A stretch of 64,000 bases of DNA from Sva-07 sp963728195 (GTDB taxonomy: Bacteria; Actinomycetota; Acidimicrobiia; Acidimicrobiales; Ilumatobacteraceae): contig CAVSIX010000003.1 in assembly GCA_963728195.1 (NCBI GenBank), positions 1 through 64,000 on the forward strand, read 5' to 3'. Shown one piece after another: positions 1 through 8,693 of the stretch. The notes beneath the pieces are model-generated. The model searched no databases, was not told the origin of the DNA, and was given only the letters and a program-made list of their open reading frames with translations. The position numbers and the translations under genes were made by a program. How positions within the stretch are numbered: the first letter of the stretch is position 1; each line of letters begins with the position of its first letter.

Positions 1-143
1 AACGACGAGGCCGGCAAACCGTGCAGCAGCACGACCGTCTCTCCCTCGCCCGCCGTGCGCACGAAGGAACGAACTCCCGCGACGTCGAAGAACGACCCTG
101 CCGCCCGGTGGACGTCGATGACGGAGGCGACGTCTGTGGTCAC
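1..143 (-). CDS. alpha/beta hydrolase, N-terminal part (cut by window edge)
   Basis: The first 47 codons are present; the gene continues beyond base 1. Reading from a GTG at 143, the protein has a short lead, an FFDVAGVRSFVRTAG strand region and then VVLLHGLPASS. That is the beta-strand and HG oxyanion turn of alpha/beta hydrolases of the haloalkane dehalogenase / epoxide hydrolase type. The nucleophile and catalytic His lie outside the window, so substrate class cannot be given. It follows the LuxR gene on the same strand by 57 bases. The GTG start is the only reasonable one seen. Confidence 0.7.
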   Translation of the reverse strand, partial: MTTDVASVIDVHRAAGSFFDVAGVRSFVRTAGEGETVVLLHGLPASS

Positions 144-200
144 GTTTCGATGGTACGAATCGACCGTGTCGAGCTCACCACCTCATCGGGGTGAAACGCA

Positions 201-2558
201 TCACTGCGCAGCGTTGATCGCTGTCGGTCCGAGAAGGCCGAGCTGCTCCGCGGCGAGTACCGCTCCGCCTCGTGACGTGGCGCCGAGTTTCCTGAAGATC
301 GATGCCGTCTGCGACTTGATCGTGTTCCGGGACACGTAGAGACGCTCACCGATCTCGCTGTAGGTGAGATGGGTGGACAGCAGCGGCACGAGGCGAAGCT
401 CGGCTGCCGTCAGCGAGGATGCGCCCACGAGGGTCGGTCCCGCCCCGTCGAGCTTGCCACGCAACACGTCGCAACGATCGATCACCACGTCGAGGCGGGA
501 TCGCGCACCGAGGACGTCGTTGATCTGGCGGAACACCGCCTTGGCGCCTGCGGGGTCGGCGAGTGCGACGTACGCCTCGGCGAGTTCGACCAGAAAGACG
601 GCGCTGAAGGGCACATCGGGAAAGCACAACGGTCGGTTGCGCACCGCCGACGCCAAGTGGCTGCGAGCTTGTTCGAGGTTCCCACGCCGAATTGCAACTC
701 GTGCGGCAACTGCGTGGACGACCGTCAACTGGGCGTGCATGTCGAGGTGGGCTTCGGTGGCGATCGAAACGGCGTCGTCGGACAGTGCGTACGCCGTGTC
801 GGTGTCTCCGCACCCGAGCGCACTCGAGGCACGCAGTGCCAGCGCAGCGAGTCCGGTCGGTATGCCGCCGTACCGAAAACAGGTTGCGGCGGCGCTCGTG
901 AACAAAGCATCGGCCGCGTCCGTCTCGTCCTGCAGGAGGGCGGCGACACCTTCCAGGAGGATCGCGGGTCCCTGGAACTGGCTGTCATGCCGAAGCAGGC
1001 GCGTGGCCGTCGCCGCGCTGGCCCTCATGCCCGATGCGCCGTCGCGGCACCGGCACGCGTCGACCAGTGCGAGCAGGCCGGCGACCGGGCTCCCGTCCGG
1101 GGCGAGCGCGGCGAGGTCGCCGGCGGCGGCTGCCGCGGCAAAGATGTCGGCGTTCGAACCGTTCCCGGCGAGCGCCTCCTTCAGCGCCCAGGTCGCCGCG
1201 ACGTGTGGGAACCGTTCGAGGAGGCGACGTTCTTCGAACCAGGAGACCCAACGGGTCAACGTCTCGATTCGGCCCGCAGCGTAAGCCGGCTGACAGATGC
1301 GTCCGTACACCCGTGCCGCTCGATCAGGATCATTCGCCGCGAGGGCGTGATCGATTGCGTTTTCGGGCTCGTCATGAGCCTCGAACCATGCGGCGGCGCG
1401 GTCATGGAGCGGCTCGATCAGGTCGGGTTCGTTCCGTTCGAGGTCGGCGCGCAGCAGCTCCCGAAGGAGGTGGTGACAGCGATACCGGCGACGCTGTCGA
1501 TCGAGCGGGATCAGCAGCAGATTCGAACGTTCGAGCGATTCGAGCATGCGCTGGGAACCGCTGTTGCCGATGACGGCGTCACACAGCGGTCCGCTCAGCT
1601 CCGAGAGGATCGACGTGTGTGTGAGAAAGGTGACCTCAGCCGCGGACAGGTTTGTGAGGACCTCGCTGCGCAGATAGTCCGCTACCATCCGATCGTCTCC
1701 CTGCACGGCGACGCGGTGAGCGCTGGCGGCTCGTCCGGATCGGCTGGTCAAGGCGCCGAGGTACAGGCCGACGGGCCATCCCTCCGTGCGATGCACCAGT
1801 TCGTGAATCTCCGCCGCTCCAATGCCCGCATGTACTTCGCCGAGCAGCGCAGTCGCCTCGGATTCGTCCATCGCCAACTGCTCGACGCCGATTTCCTCGA
1901 CGGCGCCCTCGGCTCTGAGCCTGGCCATCGGGAGTGGCAGCTCAGCGCGCGACGCGAAGGCGATTCGACACCCTGGCGGCAGGTTGAGTGCGACCGTGGC
2001 GAGCAAGTCGCCTGAGCGTGGGTCGGTCACCGATTCGGTGTGGTCCACGACGAGACGGAATCGACGTCGCCGCGAGGACACGAGCATTGCCAGGCGACGC
2101 AGGGACCAGTTGGTGTCGACAGCGGCCTCGGCCAACAGCGACCGGCACAGCTGCGGGTCTGCTGGCTCGATCCGATTCATGATGGCAACGAGGTACTCCA
2201 GCAGAATGGCCGGATCGTTGTCGTGAGCGTCGAGCGTGAGCCAGATGACGGGGACATCGCTCGTGGCGGCCCACTGACCGAGCAAGGTGGTCTTGCCGTA
2301 GCCGGCGGGTCCGAGCACCGCAACGACGGGGCAGCGCGTCCTCGTCAGGCGCTCGATGAGAGCGGGCCGACCGATGATCCCGGGACGGGACCACGGCGCT
2401 TGGAACTTCGAATCGACGAGCCCGAGGTCCTCCCACGGAACCACGCCCTCGATGACATCAGTCGGGGCAGCCAGGAAACCGTCGCTCACCATGACAGCTG
2501 AGCGTACAGACGGCTCGAGGACGTCTGCGCGTGGCCGGAGCCACACCTGCCAGCTCAC
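201..2558 (-). CDS. MalT-type (LAL) LuxR-family ATP-dependent transcriptional regulator
   Basis: A large LuxR regulator of about 785 aa. A Walker A motif (GPAGYGKT, about residues 83-90) and a Walker B strand (LVVDH, about 169-173) define an STAND-type ATPase. A helical middle follows, and a GerE HTH covers about residues 715-775 (AELRLVPLLS...YSEIGERLYVSRNTIKSQ). Such proteins bind an inducer and ATP, oligomerise and activate promoters. The longest reading starts at GTG 2558, overlapping the upstream stop as GTGA. ATG 2492 is an alternative that loses 22 residues; neither has a strong Shine-Dalgarno. The neighbouring hydrolase at 1-143 could be a target, but that is inference. Confidence 0.88.
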   Translation of the reverse strand: MSWQVWLRPRADVLEPSVRSAVMVSDGFLAAPTDVIEGVVPWEDLGLVDSKFQAPWSRPGIIGRPALIERLTRTRCPVVAVLGPAGYGKTTLLGQWAATSDVPVIWLTLDAHDNDPAILLEYLVAIMNRIEPADPQLCRSLLAEAAVDTNWSLRRLAMLVSSRRRRFRLVVDHTESVTDPRSGDLLATVALNLPPGCRIAFASRAELPLPMARLRAEGAVEEIGVEQLAMDESEATALLGEVHAGIGAAEIHELVHRTEGWPVGLYLGALTSRSGRAASAHRVAVQGDDRMVADYLRSEVLTNLSAAEVTFLTHTSILSELSGPLCDAVIGNSGSQRMLESLERSNLLLIPLDRQRRRYRCHHLLRELLRADLERNEPDLIEPLHDRAAAWFEAHDEPENAIDHALAANDPDRAARVYGRICQPAYAAGRIETLTRWVSWFEERRLLERFPHVAATWALKEALAGNGSNADIFAAAAAAGDLAALAPDGSPVAGLLALVDACRCRDGASGMRASAATATRLLRHDSQFQGPAILLEGVAALLQDETDAADALFTSAAATCFRYGGIPTGLAALALRASSALGCGDTDTAYALSDDAVSIATEAHLDMHAQLTVVHAVAARVAIRRGNLEQARSHLASAVRNRPLCFPDVPFSAVFLVELAEAYVALADPAGAKAVFRQINDVLGARSRLDVVIDRCDVLRGKLDGAGPTLVGASSLTAAELRLVPLLSTHLTYSEIGERLYVSRNTIKSQTASIFRKLGATSRGGAVLAAEQLGLLGPTAINAAQ

Positions 2559-2716
2559 GATTCAGCGTCGTCGACTCCCAGCTCGGCGTCGCCGTCGTTG
2601 CCTCGGCCCAAGCGAACGAGGAGATCATCGCGTCTCGCGCGCCCGCTCTCGGTGCCCAGGATGTAACCGAACGCGACGGCGAGGAGCAGTGCTGCAAACG
2701 GCACGGTGACTTTCAT
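2555..2716 (-). CDS. small membrane protein, YtxH-like
   Basis: A 53-residue protein with one hydrophobic segment (about residues 3-18) followed by FGYILGTESGRARRDDLL and an acidic tail. The hydrophobic helix plus Gly-X-Lys/Glu-X-Gly-Arg-X-Arg pattern is typical of small actinobacterial YtxH-like membrane proteins of unknown role. ATG 2716 was chosen because AAGGAG lies about 7 bases upstream. The stop overlaps the GTG of the LuxR gene as GTGA, so the two may be translationally coupled. No function is assigned. Confidence 0.6.
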   Translation of the reverse strand: MKVTVPFAALLLAVAFGYILGTESGRARRDDLLVRLGRGNDGDAELGVDDAES

Positions 2717-2774
2717 GGCTGATCTCCTTGGTAGAGCGGCCACCAGTTGGAACGTGCGGTGGACGAAGTCGGAA

Positions 2775-2912
2775 TCATGCTGACGGGATCTCGAGCCGGC
2801 CGGAGTGAATGGCGTTCTCGAAGGCACGGAAGTCAGCCAGGTTCTGAGCGGCGTACGCCTCACCTTCGGCCGCTGAGTGAGTGTTGCGCTCGGCGGCGGT
2901 TTCGAGCGACAC
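2775..2912 (-). CDS. small hypothetical protein downstream of sulfatase
   Basis: A 45-codon frame runs from GTG 2912, only 5 bases after the sulfatase stop, to TGA at 2775. The product is polar and alanine-rich with a helix-like middle (AEGEAYAAQNLADFRAFENA). Third codon positions are GC-rich like those of real genes here. The tight spacing suggests reinitiation after the sulfatase. I do not recognise a family. It could be a chance frame. Confidence 0.42.
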   Translation of the reverse strand: MSLETAAERNTHSAAEGEAYAAQNLADFRAFENAIHSGRLEIPSA

Positions 2913-2917
2913 AGCCG

Positions 2918-5272
2918 TCAGTCGATGCTGAACCAGGCGCGAACCTGGCCTTCGTGGTCGACGTATCGGTCGCCGGAGACGTCGACGATCACCTTGTCGA
3001 TCTCACCGCCGACGAACGCGAACGGCGCCTGGTAGTTCGGCGAGACCGCCGATGCGCTGTCTCGTCCGACGCAGATCCCGTCGCCTGTCAGGCAGAAGTA
3101 GCCCGGTTGCGTGACGATGGGAGCCGAACCGACGGCGCGGTCGTCGACGTACAGCGTGAGCGTGCCGGCCGTGCCGGGCATCGCCGGGTCGGAACTCGGA
3201 CCTTCGGCGACGAACTCGGCGATCAGCACATGGCTGCCCGGCGAGAGCTCCTCGTCGGCGACGACGTCCTGCAAGGTGGTGCCGATCCAGTTGAACGTGT
3301 ACTGCAACCGGCGATCCTTGACGTACAGCGAGTGCCCACCCGGAACGCCCCCGGCGGCCCACACCACTCCCTGTGCCTCATCGGTGTCGATTCGGACGCC
3401 TGCCGCGATCGTGTAGGAACGCCCCGGAAGTGCCGGACCTGCGGACTCGGGAACGTCCGCACAGTTCGGGTAGAAGACGTAGCGGTCGCGATCGGGTGCG
3501 CCACGGGGACGCTCGGCGAGGACCTGCTCCAACGCGCTGCGGTCGTCCAGCGGCAGACCGTTGTAGATGCCGGCGTTGTAGAACCACAGGCTCTTGAGCG
3601 ACTCGAGGCGCTCCGGATGCTCGACGGCGACGTTGTGGGTCTGCGAACGGTCGACCTCGAGATGGAACAGCTCCCATTCGTCTCGTTCGAAGTTCCCCCA
3701 ACTCGACAACGGCGGATGCACCGTCGATGCGAGCCAGCCCTCGTGGTAGATCGAACGCTGGCCGAGCATCGTGTAGAACTGCGTCGCTTTGCCGGGCGCC
3801 GACGAATCGGTCAGCGCCGCCGCGAAACTCTCGCCCTCGATCGGGCTCTGCAGGTACCCGTTGATCGTCTCAGGGGGTTCGATGTCCAAGAGGTCGTAGA
3901 TCGTGGGCACGACGTCGACGGCGTGGACGTACTGCGGTCTCGGACTGGTGTCGGCGGGGATCTTGGCCGGCCAGGACACCAGGCACATGTCGGCGACTCC
4001 ACCCTCGGCGCCCGCCCACCGCTTCCAGTACGGGAAGGGCGTGTCGAACGCCCACGCCCAGCCCGTGTTGTAGTGGTTGTTCGAGGCCGGCGTACCGAGT
4101 TCGTCGATGTGCGGCAGCGTCGTCGCAGCGGTGTCGGGAACGCCGTTGAAGAAGCGCCACTCGTTGAAGCTGCCATTCGGTCCGCCCTCGCCGCTCGCGC
4201 CGTTGTCGGACACGACGACGATCAGCGTGTTGTCGATCTCGCCCGATTCCTCGAGGTAGTCGAGCACTCGGCCCAACCGGTCGTCGTTGTACGAGATGTA
4301 GCCGGCGAACACTTCCGCCATCCGGCTGAACAGCCGACGTTCGTCGTCGGAGAGGCTGTCCCACGGGCGCACGGTGTCGAGCAACGGCCAGGGCTGCCCG
4401 TCGGGCCCCGTGCGGTTCGGTTCGCCGTGCGGGTTGATCGGTGAGAGTTCCGTGTCGGCGGGGAGGAGGCCGAGTTCGATCTGGCGTTGCAGGATCCCCG
4501 CACGAATGGCCTCGTAGCCCTCATCGAAAACGCCCTTGTAGCGGTCGGCCCACTCCGTCGGAACGAGGTGCGGTGCGTGACCAGCCTGGGGAGCCAAATA
4601 CATGAAGAACGGCTTGTCGGGATCGATCACCTTGGCGTCGCGGATGAACTCGACCGCCTTGTCGGCCATGTCGTCGGCGAGGTGGTAGCCGTCCTCGGGA
4701 CGAGCGGGGGGCTCGATTGGATGGTTGTCGTACACGAGGTCGGGGAAGAACGAGTTCGTCTCGCCGCCGAGCCAGCCGTAGAAGCGCTCGAAGCCGCGAC
4801 CGAGCGGCCACCGGCCCTTGTACGCCGCCAGATTGCACTCTTCACCCGGCGTCAAGTGCCACTTGCCCACGCAGTAGGTGTTGTAGCCACGCTGGGCGAG
4901 GACCTCGGAGATGAACCCGTTCTCGAAGGGGATACGAGTGGAGATCCCCGGGAACCCCGATGCGAACTCGGCGATCGTCGCCATGCCGTTCGACGTCGCG
5001 TTCCGCCCCGTCAGGAGCGACGCCCGGGTGGGCGAGCACAGCGCGGTCGTGTGGAAGTTGGCGAACTTCACACCTCGCTCGGCGATGCGGGCCATGTTCG
5101 GACACTGGACCGGGCCGCCGAACGTGTCCATGGTGGCGTAGCCGAGGTCGTCCCAGGCGAGGAACAGCACGTTCGGCGCACCCTCGGGGGCCTTCGGAGC
5201 GAGAAACGGTTCCCAGTCGGGTTCCGAATCGCGGATGTCGAGGGCAATCTTGCCGTTGAAGTGTGTCGTCAT
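2918..5272 (-). CDS. type I (formylglycine) sulfatase, arylsulfatase family
   Basis: A 784-aa sulfatase. The sulfatase signature C-S-P-T-R is at residues 79-83, where Cys79 would be oxidised to formylglycine. Metal-binding Asp41-Asp42 (LAWDDLGY) and GKWHL (136-140, with Lys137 and His139) are present, as is VVSDNGASGEGG in the second metal site. It hydrolyses sulfate esters; the substrate is unknown. About 200 C-terminal residues beyond the catalytic fold (YTFNWIGTTLQ onward) look like a beta-rich appended domain found in the large bacterial arylsulfatases. No formylglycine-generating enzyme is in the window. No signal peptide is seen, so it is probably cytoplasmic. It lies 15 bases after the SHOCT protein gene. 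Confidence 0.92.
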   Translation of the reverse strand: MTTHFNGKIALDIRDSEPDWEPFLAPKAPEGAPNVLFLAWDDLGYATMDTFGGPVQCPNMARIAERGVKFANFHTTALCSPTRASLLTGRNATSNGMATIAEFASGFPGISTRIPFENGFISEVLAQRGYNTYCVGKWHLTPGEECNLAAYKGRWPLGRGFERFYGWLGGETNSFFPDLVYDNHPIEPPARPEDGYHLADDMADKAVEFIRDAKVIDPDKPFFMYLAPQAGHAPHLVPTEWADRYKGVFDEGYEAIRAGILQRQIELGLLPADTELSPINPHGEPNRTGPDGQPWPLLDTVRPWDSLSDDERRLFSRMAEVFAGYISYNDDRLGRVLDYLEESGEIDNTLIVVVSDNGASGEGGPNGSFNEWRFFNGVPDTAATTLPHIDELGTPASNNHYNTGWAWAFDTPFPYWKRWAGAEGGVADMCLVSWPAKIPADTSPRPQYVHAVDVVPTIYDLLDIEPPETINGYLQSPIEGESFAAALTDSSAPGKATQFYTMLGQRSIYHEGWLASTVHPPLSSWGNFERDEWELFHLEVDRSQTHNVAVEHPERLESLKSLWFYNAGIYNGLPLDDRSALEQVLAERPRGAPDRDRYVFYPNCADVPESAGPALPGRSYTIAAGVRIDTDEAQGVVWAAGGVPGGHSLYVKDRRLQYTFNWIGTTLQDVVADEELSPGSHVLIAEFVAEGPSSDPAMPGTAGTLTLYVDDRAVGSAPIVTQPGYFCLTGDGICVGRDSASAVSPNYQAPFAFVGGEIDKVIVDVSGDRYVDHEGQVRAWFSID

Positions 5273-5287
5273 CGTCGTGTCCGGCGC

Positions 5288-5680
5288 TCAGGCCAGCAAC
5301 TTCGCCTTCTGTGCTGCGAACTCCTGCTCGGTGATCACGCCACTGTCGCGGAGGCCGGCGAGCTTCTCGAGTTCCCCGGCCGAGCTGCCACTTCCGGCGG
5401 TCTCCTGAACGTACGCACGGAACTGGGCGTCGCTCTCTCGAGCGGCATCGATGTCACGCTGGGTCATGTCGCGGCCATGGGCAATGAGATACACGAACAC
5501 ACCGAGGAACGGCACGAGGATGACGAAGATCGACCAGAGCGCTTTGCCCCCGCCACCCATGTCCCGGTTGCGGAAGATGTCGGCGAACACGCGAAACAGC
5601 AGCATCAGCCAGGCGAAGAACAGGAAGAAGACGAACATGGACCAGAACAGACCCAGCAACGGGTAGTCGTAAGCAAGCAT
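5288..5680 (-). CDS. SHOCT / PLDc_N domain membrane protein
   Basis: A 130-aa protein with two transmembrane segments (about residues 7-31 and 48-67). The second lies in a PLDc_N-like stretch (GKALWSIFVILVPFLGVFVYLI). A polar linker follows, then a C-terminal SHOCT motif (about 101-130: ELEKLAGLRDSGVITEQEF). SHOCT motifs are thought to mediate oligomerisation. ATG 5680 was preferred to longer readings because GGAGG lies 8 bases upstream and the hydrophobic helix starts straight after it. It is first in a minus-strand run with the sulfatase. Confidence 0.8.
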   Translation of the reverse strand: MLAYDYPLLGLFWSMFVFFLFFAWLMLLFRVFADIFRNRDMGGGGKALWSIFVILVPFLGVFVYLIAHGRDMTQRDIDAARESDAQFRAYVQETAGSGSSAGELEKLAGLRDSGVITEQEFAAQKAKLLA

Positions 5681-5829
5681 TGTCAACCTCCGAGGCACGC
5701 GGGAGGCCCAATGCCACCCGGTCAAGACATCAAGGTCCCACATTTGCTGTCGAGCATCGCCACCCAGAACGGGTGAAAACGCGTCTCGCCCTTCGTCCGC
5801 CGCCACGCCTGAGCGCACAGGAGGCGGTG

Positions 5830-6000
5830 ATGCAGTACTCGCTCGCGATGCGAAGGCTCGTCGAGTCGCACGGCGGCACGTGCGTACTCGGCGCCGACAT
5901 CGACTCGCAGCTCATCGGCGACGGAGGCGAGCACTTGCGGCTCGTCGGCATCATGCGCTATCCGTCGCGCCGGGCGTACCTCGACCTGGCCGGCGATCCG
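5830..6000 (+). pseudogene. truncated DUF1330-family protein
   Basis: The frame from ATG 5830 (AGGAGG 5 bases upstream) gives LVESHGGTCVLGA...LIGDGG...LRLVGIMRYPSRRAYLDL, followed by AGDPE. That is the middle and end of a DUF1330 ferredoxin-like domain, with the diagnostic HGG and YPSRRAY motifs. The first about 25 residues of the domain are absent. Past about base 6000 the frame runs antisense through the integrase remnant, so the 3' end is lost too. It is a gene fragment at the edge of a recombination scar next to tRNA-Pro. A short expressed product cannot be excluded because a ribosome site is present. Confidence 0.55.
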
Positions 6001-6427
6001 GAGCCCGCGAACACGATCGGCAGCGTTCCGGATCTGGTGCCGAGGTCATCCCATCGCAGTGCGAGGATCTCGCTGCGGCGCAGCCCGTACAGCACGCCGA
6101 GCCGGGAGCCGACCGCCCAGCGGTGGCTCGCAGAGGCATCGAGGAAGCGGTCGACCTCGGCCGCACTCCATGCGTCGGTCCCCTTGACCCTGTCGGGCTT
6201 GGCGACCGTTTGGGGGCAGGACGACACGGGCGGCCCGACTCCGTGGGATCAATCCCTCGTCGACGGCCTCGCCGAAGCGACGCCCGCAGGACGTTGCGGC
6301 AGATCTACACGCCTCGCCGTGAGAGCCTGCCGCCCTCGGCGAGGTTGCTGATCCAGGTGGCGACGTCGTCGCGGTCGAGCAGCGAGAGTTGGATCGCTCC
6401 GAGGCCGTTCTCGATGTGCGGAATCAT
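5985..6427 (-). pseudogene. broken tyrosine recombinase (phage-type integrase), core-binding and start of catalytic domain
   Basis: Read from 6427, the minus strand first gives a core-binding (SAM-like) domain start: HIENGLGAIQLSLLDRDDVATW. An in-frame TAG then replaces the usual Gln before ICRNVLRASL. A first frameshift leads to GEAVDEGLIP and AARVVLP. A second leads to VAKPDR, WSAAEVDRFLDAS and LGVLYGLRRSEILALRW, which includes the first catalytic Arg region. The second half of the catalytic domain (HxxR, Tyr) is missing, as is the N-terminal arm-binding domain. The fragment begins 16 bases from the 3' end of tRNA-Pro, a classic attachment site. The family assignment is firm and the gene is dead. 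Confidence 0.75.
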
Positions 6428-6442
6428 CACACCTGGTAGATG

Positions 6443-6520
6443 TGGTCGGGATGGGGAGATTCGAACTCCCGGCCTCCTGCTCCCAAAGCAGGCGCGCTAA
6501 CCAAGCTGCGCTACATCCCG
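6443..6520 (-). tRNA. tRNA-Pro (anticodon TGG)
   Basis: The minus strand folds as a full cloverleaf. The acceptor CGGGATG pairs with CATCCCG. The anticodon stem CCTGC/GCAGG encloses TTTGGGA, giving anticodon TGG, and the T arm has GGGAG-TTCGAAT-CTCCC. The discriminator A and an encoded CCA lie at 6446-6443. Its 3' end faces the integrase remnant. Confidence 0.95.
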
Positions 6521-6553
6521 GACGTGGTCGACGATGCTACTGACCGATGTGCG

Positions 6554-7042
6554 TCACAGCGCAATGGCCGTGCCGGTCGACTCTGGCGGCGCCGGCCATC
6601 GTCGCTGACCAACCACCAGAGCCGCAGCGTGGAACGCCGCGCGCAGCTGCTCGATGTGGAGGTCGTGGCGTCGATCGAGGGAGTCGAGATTCGTGATGAC
6701 GGCCACGACGTCGAGGTAGGCGGCGAGGAACACCGGTGAGTGTCCTGCGCTGGGCCCGGCAAGCGCGTGCGCGAGTTCGTGGGCGGCGGTGGCGATCGTC
6801 AGCTGGTCGGCGGCCAACCGAATCACGTTGGTCCCGCCGTCGATCCGCCGAGCGCTGGACGACCGGGCGTCACGACGCGCCGCCACCACCCGAACAGGGT
6901 CCGCCGGCCACCACGCTCCCCCAGCGACCGCTTCGATGGCGGCAGCGACGTCGTCGAATGGCCGGGGCGATTCGAGGTCCGTTCCGTCGAACGCAGCGGC
7001 TTCGGCGGCGTACACCTCAGCGCGTCCGCAGTCCGCATTCAT
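6554..7042 (-). CDS. putative metallohydrolase, TIGR04338 family
   Basis: A 162-aa protein with a zinc-peptidase-like HELAH motif at residues 88-92 (His88, Glu89, His92). A likely third ligand is His101 in GHSPVF. The N-terminal AEVYAAEAAAF, a WWP motif near residue 44 and a G-T-N-V-I-R-L strand before the helix match the actinobacterial TIGR04338 family as I know it; its substrate is unknown. ATG 7042 is chosen because it overlaps the stop of the DUF2786 gene as ATGA. The coupled order DUF2786 then metallohydrolase suggests joint function. There is no signal peptide, so it is probably cytosolic. Confidence 0.72.
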   Translation of the reverse strand: MNADCGRAEVYAAEAAAFDGTDLESPRPFDDVAAAIEAVAGGAWWPADPVRVVAARRDARSSSARRIDGGTNVIRLAADQLTIATAAHELAHALAGPSAGHSPVFLAAYLDVVAVITNLDSLDRRHDLHIEQLRAAFHAAALVVGQRRWPAPPESTGTAIAL

Positions 7043-7815
7043 CCTGGGCCCAGCGATCGGCGACCCTCGACCCGGCCCCGGCCGAGGTCGGCACGCTCGG
7101 CAGCAGCCCCTCCGGCGGTCCACCCCGTCACCTCGGCGCCCGCTGCGCTGCGCGCCGTGCGGATCCGACCGAACCGCTGCCCGACGAACTCGTCGACGCG
7201 CTCCGTGCGTGCCAGCCGTGCGAGCGAGGTCGCTCCTCCTTCGGCCGCCGTGACCGCCGGCGAGGCGTCCTGCGCAGTGCGTTGCGCCTCATCGAACGAC
7301 TTGGCGACGCGGTCCGCGTAGCCGAAGAGGAACGACCGTCGATAGCTCTGCGTCGCCGCTGCCGTCCGCCGCCGCTCCCCCGACATCTGCGATGCCGCCT
7401 GGGCGTGCAACGACGTGTACATCACGTCCACCACGTCGAGATCCGAGGTGTGCCCGGCGACGTACGCGATCGTGCCGCTCGGTGTGGACCCGAAGACCAC
7501 CCGGGCGTCGTGTGCCTCGGCGACCGCCATCAACAACGCCAGCCGGCAGCGGACGTAGGCACCACGTCCGATCGGAATCTCCCGGACGGCCAGTTCGTCG
7601 CCGGCGGACTCGGCCAGTGCCCGGCTATCGATGCGGTGACGAGCGACCAGTTCGGCCGCCTTCCGCGAGAACGCGTCGGCCTCGTGGACGTTGGAGGTGG
7701 CCGCCGCTTTGTCCATCAATTTCCGCACTCGGCTCACCAGACTCTGGTCGACGTCGGCAGCGGCGCGAGTCCCAGCGGACAGCGGTGGCGACATATGCTC
7801 GTTTGACTTCGACAT
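7039..7815 (-). CDS. DUF2786-domain protein
   Basis: A 258-aa protein. Residues about 20-62 (VSRVRKLMDKAAATSNVHEADAFSRKAAELVARH) form the DUF2786 helical motif, whose conserved core is KIxxLLakAxxTxxxxEAxxfxxKAxeLmxrh. A longer region follows with alternating charged helices (MYTSLHAQAASQM, FLFGYADRVAKSF). Function is unknown. It lies upstream of, and overlaps by 4 bases, the TIGR04338 metallohydrolase gene. It is divergent from a TetR gene with only 20 bases between the start codons. ATG 7794 (residue 8) is an alternative start. Confidence 0.75.
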   Translation of the reverse strand: MSKSNEHMSPPLSAGTRAAADVDQSLVSRVRKLMDKAAATSNVHEADAFSRKAAELVARHRIDSRALAESAGDELAVREIPIGRGAYVRCRLALLMAVAEAHDARVVFGSTPSGTIAYVAGHTSDLDVVDVMYTSLHAQAASQMSGERRRTAAATQSYRRSFLFGYADRVAKSFDEAQRTAQDASPAVTAAEGGATSLARLARTERVDEFVGQRFGRIRTARSAAGAEVTGWTAGGAAAERADLGRGRVEGRRSLGPG

Positions 7816-7835
7816 TGGACGGTGAGCGTAAGGGT

Positions 7836-8456
7836 ATGGCAGCTACAGAAGAGACGACCATTCCGCTCGAGGACGACACCGTCGACGGGCGCACCCTGCG
7901 GCGGACCCGTAATCGAGACGCCGTGATCGTGTCGTTGCTCGCCATCATCCGGGAGGGCAATCTGCACCCCGGCGCCTCGGAGATCGCCGACCGTGCCGGC
8001 GTTTCGCATCGCTCGATCTTCCGATATTTCGAGGACCTCGACGATCTCGTGCGGACGGCCATCGATCACGCCTTCACCGAGGCCGGCCCGCTCGCCGGCA
8101 TCCCGGACATGGGAACCGGCACGCTCGACGAACGCATCGAGAACCTCGTTCGTGCGCGAATCGCCCTGTTCGAGTACGTCGACGGCACGATGCAGCTCGC
8201 CAGGATGCGCGCCCCGAGGATCCCCTCGATCGACGAAGGAATCGCTGCGGTGGCCGAGGTGTTCCAGGACCAGATCGCCGAACACTTCGCCCCGGAACTC
8301 GAGTCTCTCGACGACGACGAACGCCAATTGCTCGTCGACGGCATCTTGGTGTTGACCAGCTACGACTCCTTCACGATCCACGTTCGCCTGCTGCAAAGCG
8401 ACGCCGAGCGGATTCACGCCGCATGGGTCTGCGCACTGACGGCAATGCTCAGCTGA
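7836..8456 (+). CDS. TetR-family transcriptional regulator
   Basis: A 206-aa regulator. The N-terminal helix-turn-helix (about residues 45-66: GASEIADRAGVSHRSIFRYFED) is typical TetR, and a variable all-alpha ligand domain follows. ATG 7836 has TAAGGG just upstream. Divergence from the DUF2786/metallohydrolase operon with a 20-base gap places any operator over both promoters, so it is a good candidate regulator of that operon (inference). The ligand is unknown. Confidence 0.88.
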   Translation: MAATEETTIPLEDDTVDGRTLRRTRNRDAVIVSLLAIIREGNLHPGASEIADRAGVSHRSIFRYFEDLDDLVRTAIDHAFTEAGPLAGIPDMGTGTLDERIENLVRARIALFEYVDGTMQLARMRAPRIPSIDEGIAAVAEVFQDQIAEHFAPELESLDDDERQLLVDGILVLTSYDSFTIHVRLLQSDAERIHAAWVCALTAMLS

Positions 8457-8492
8457 CGTCTGCGATCCGACGCCGCTAGGGTGTCGGCTCTT

Positions 8493-8567
<75 letters not shown>

Positions 8568-8693
8568 ATCGTTTCGGCTGGATAAGCCCAGCGTGTTGAC
8601 GGTTTCCCCCGAAAGGAGTGCCGTCGAGACACCTCGCCGGCAGGTCTGTCGTGCCCCCAACGTGCCCCGGGCACGAGTCAACAGGAGGCATCA

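Noticed and set aside
2747..4444. Long open frame (565 codons) antisense to the sulfatase
   Set aside because: It mirrors a strongly supported sulfatase in high-GC DNA, has Arg/Val-rich composition and no family features.
8661..8675. CGTGCCCCGGGCACG palindrome as an attachment core
   Set aside because: Too short and GC-rich to separate from chance; no second copy was found near either tRNA.
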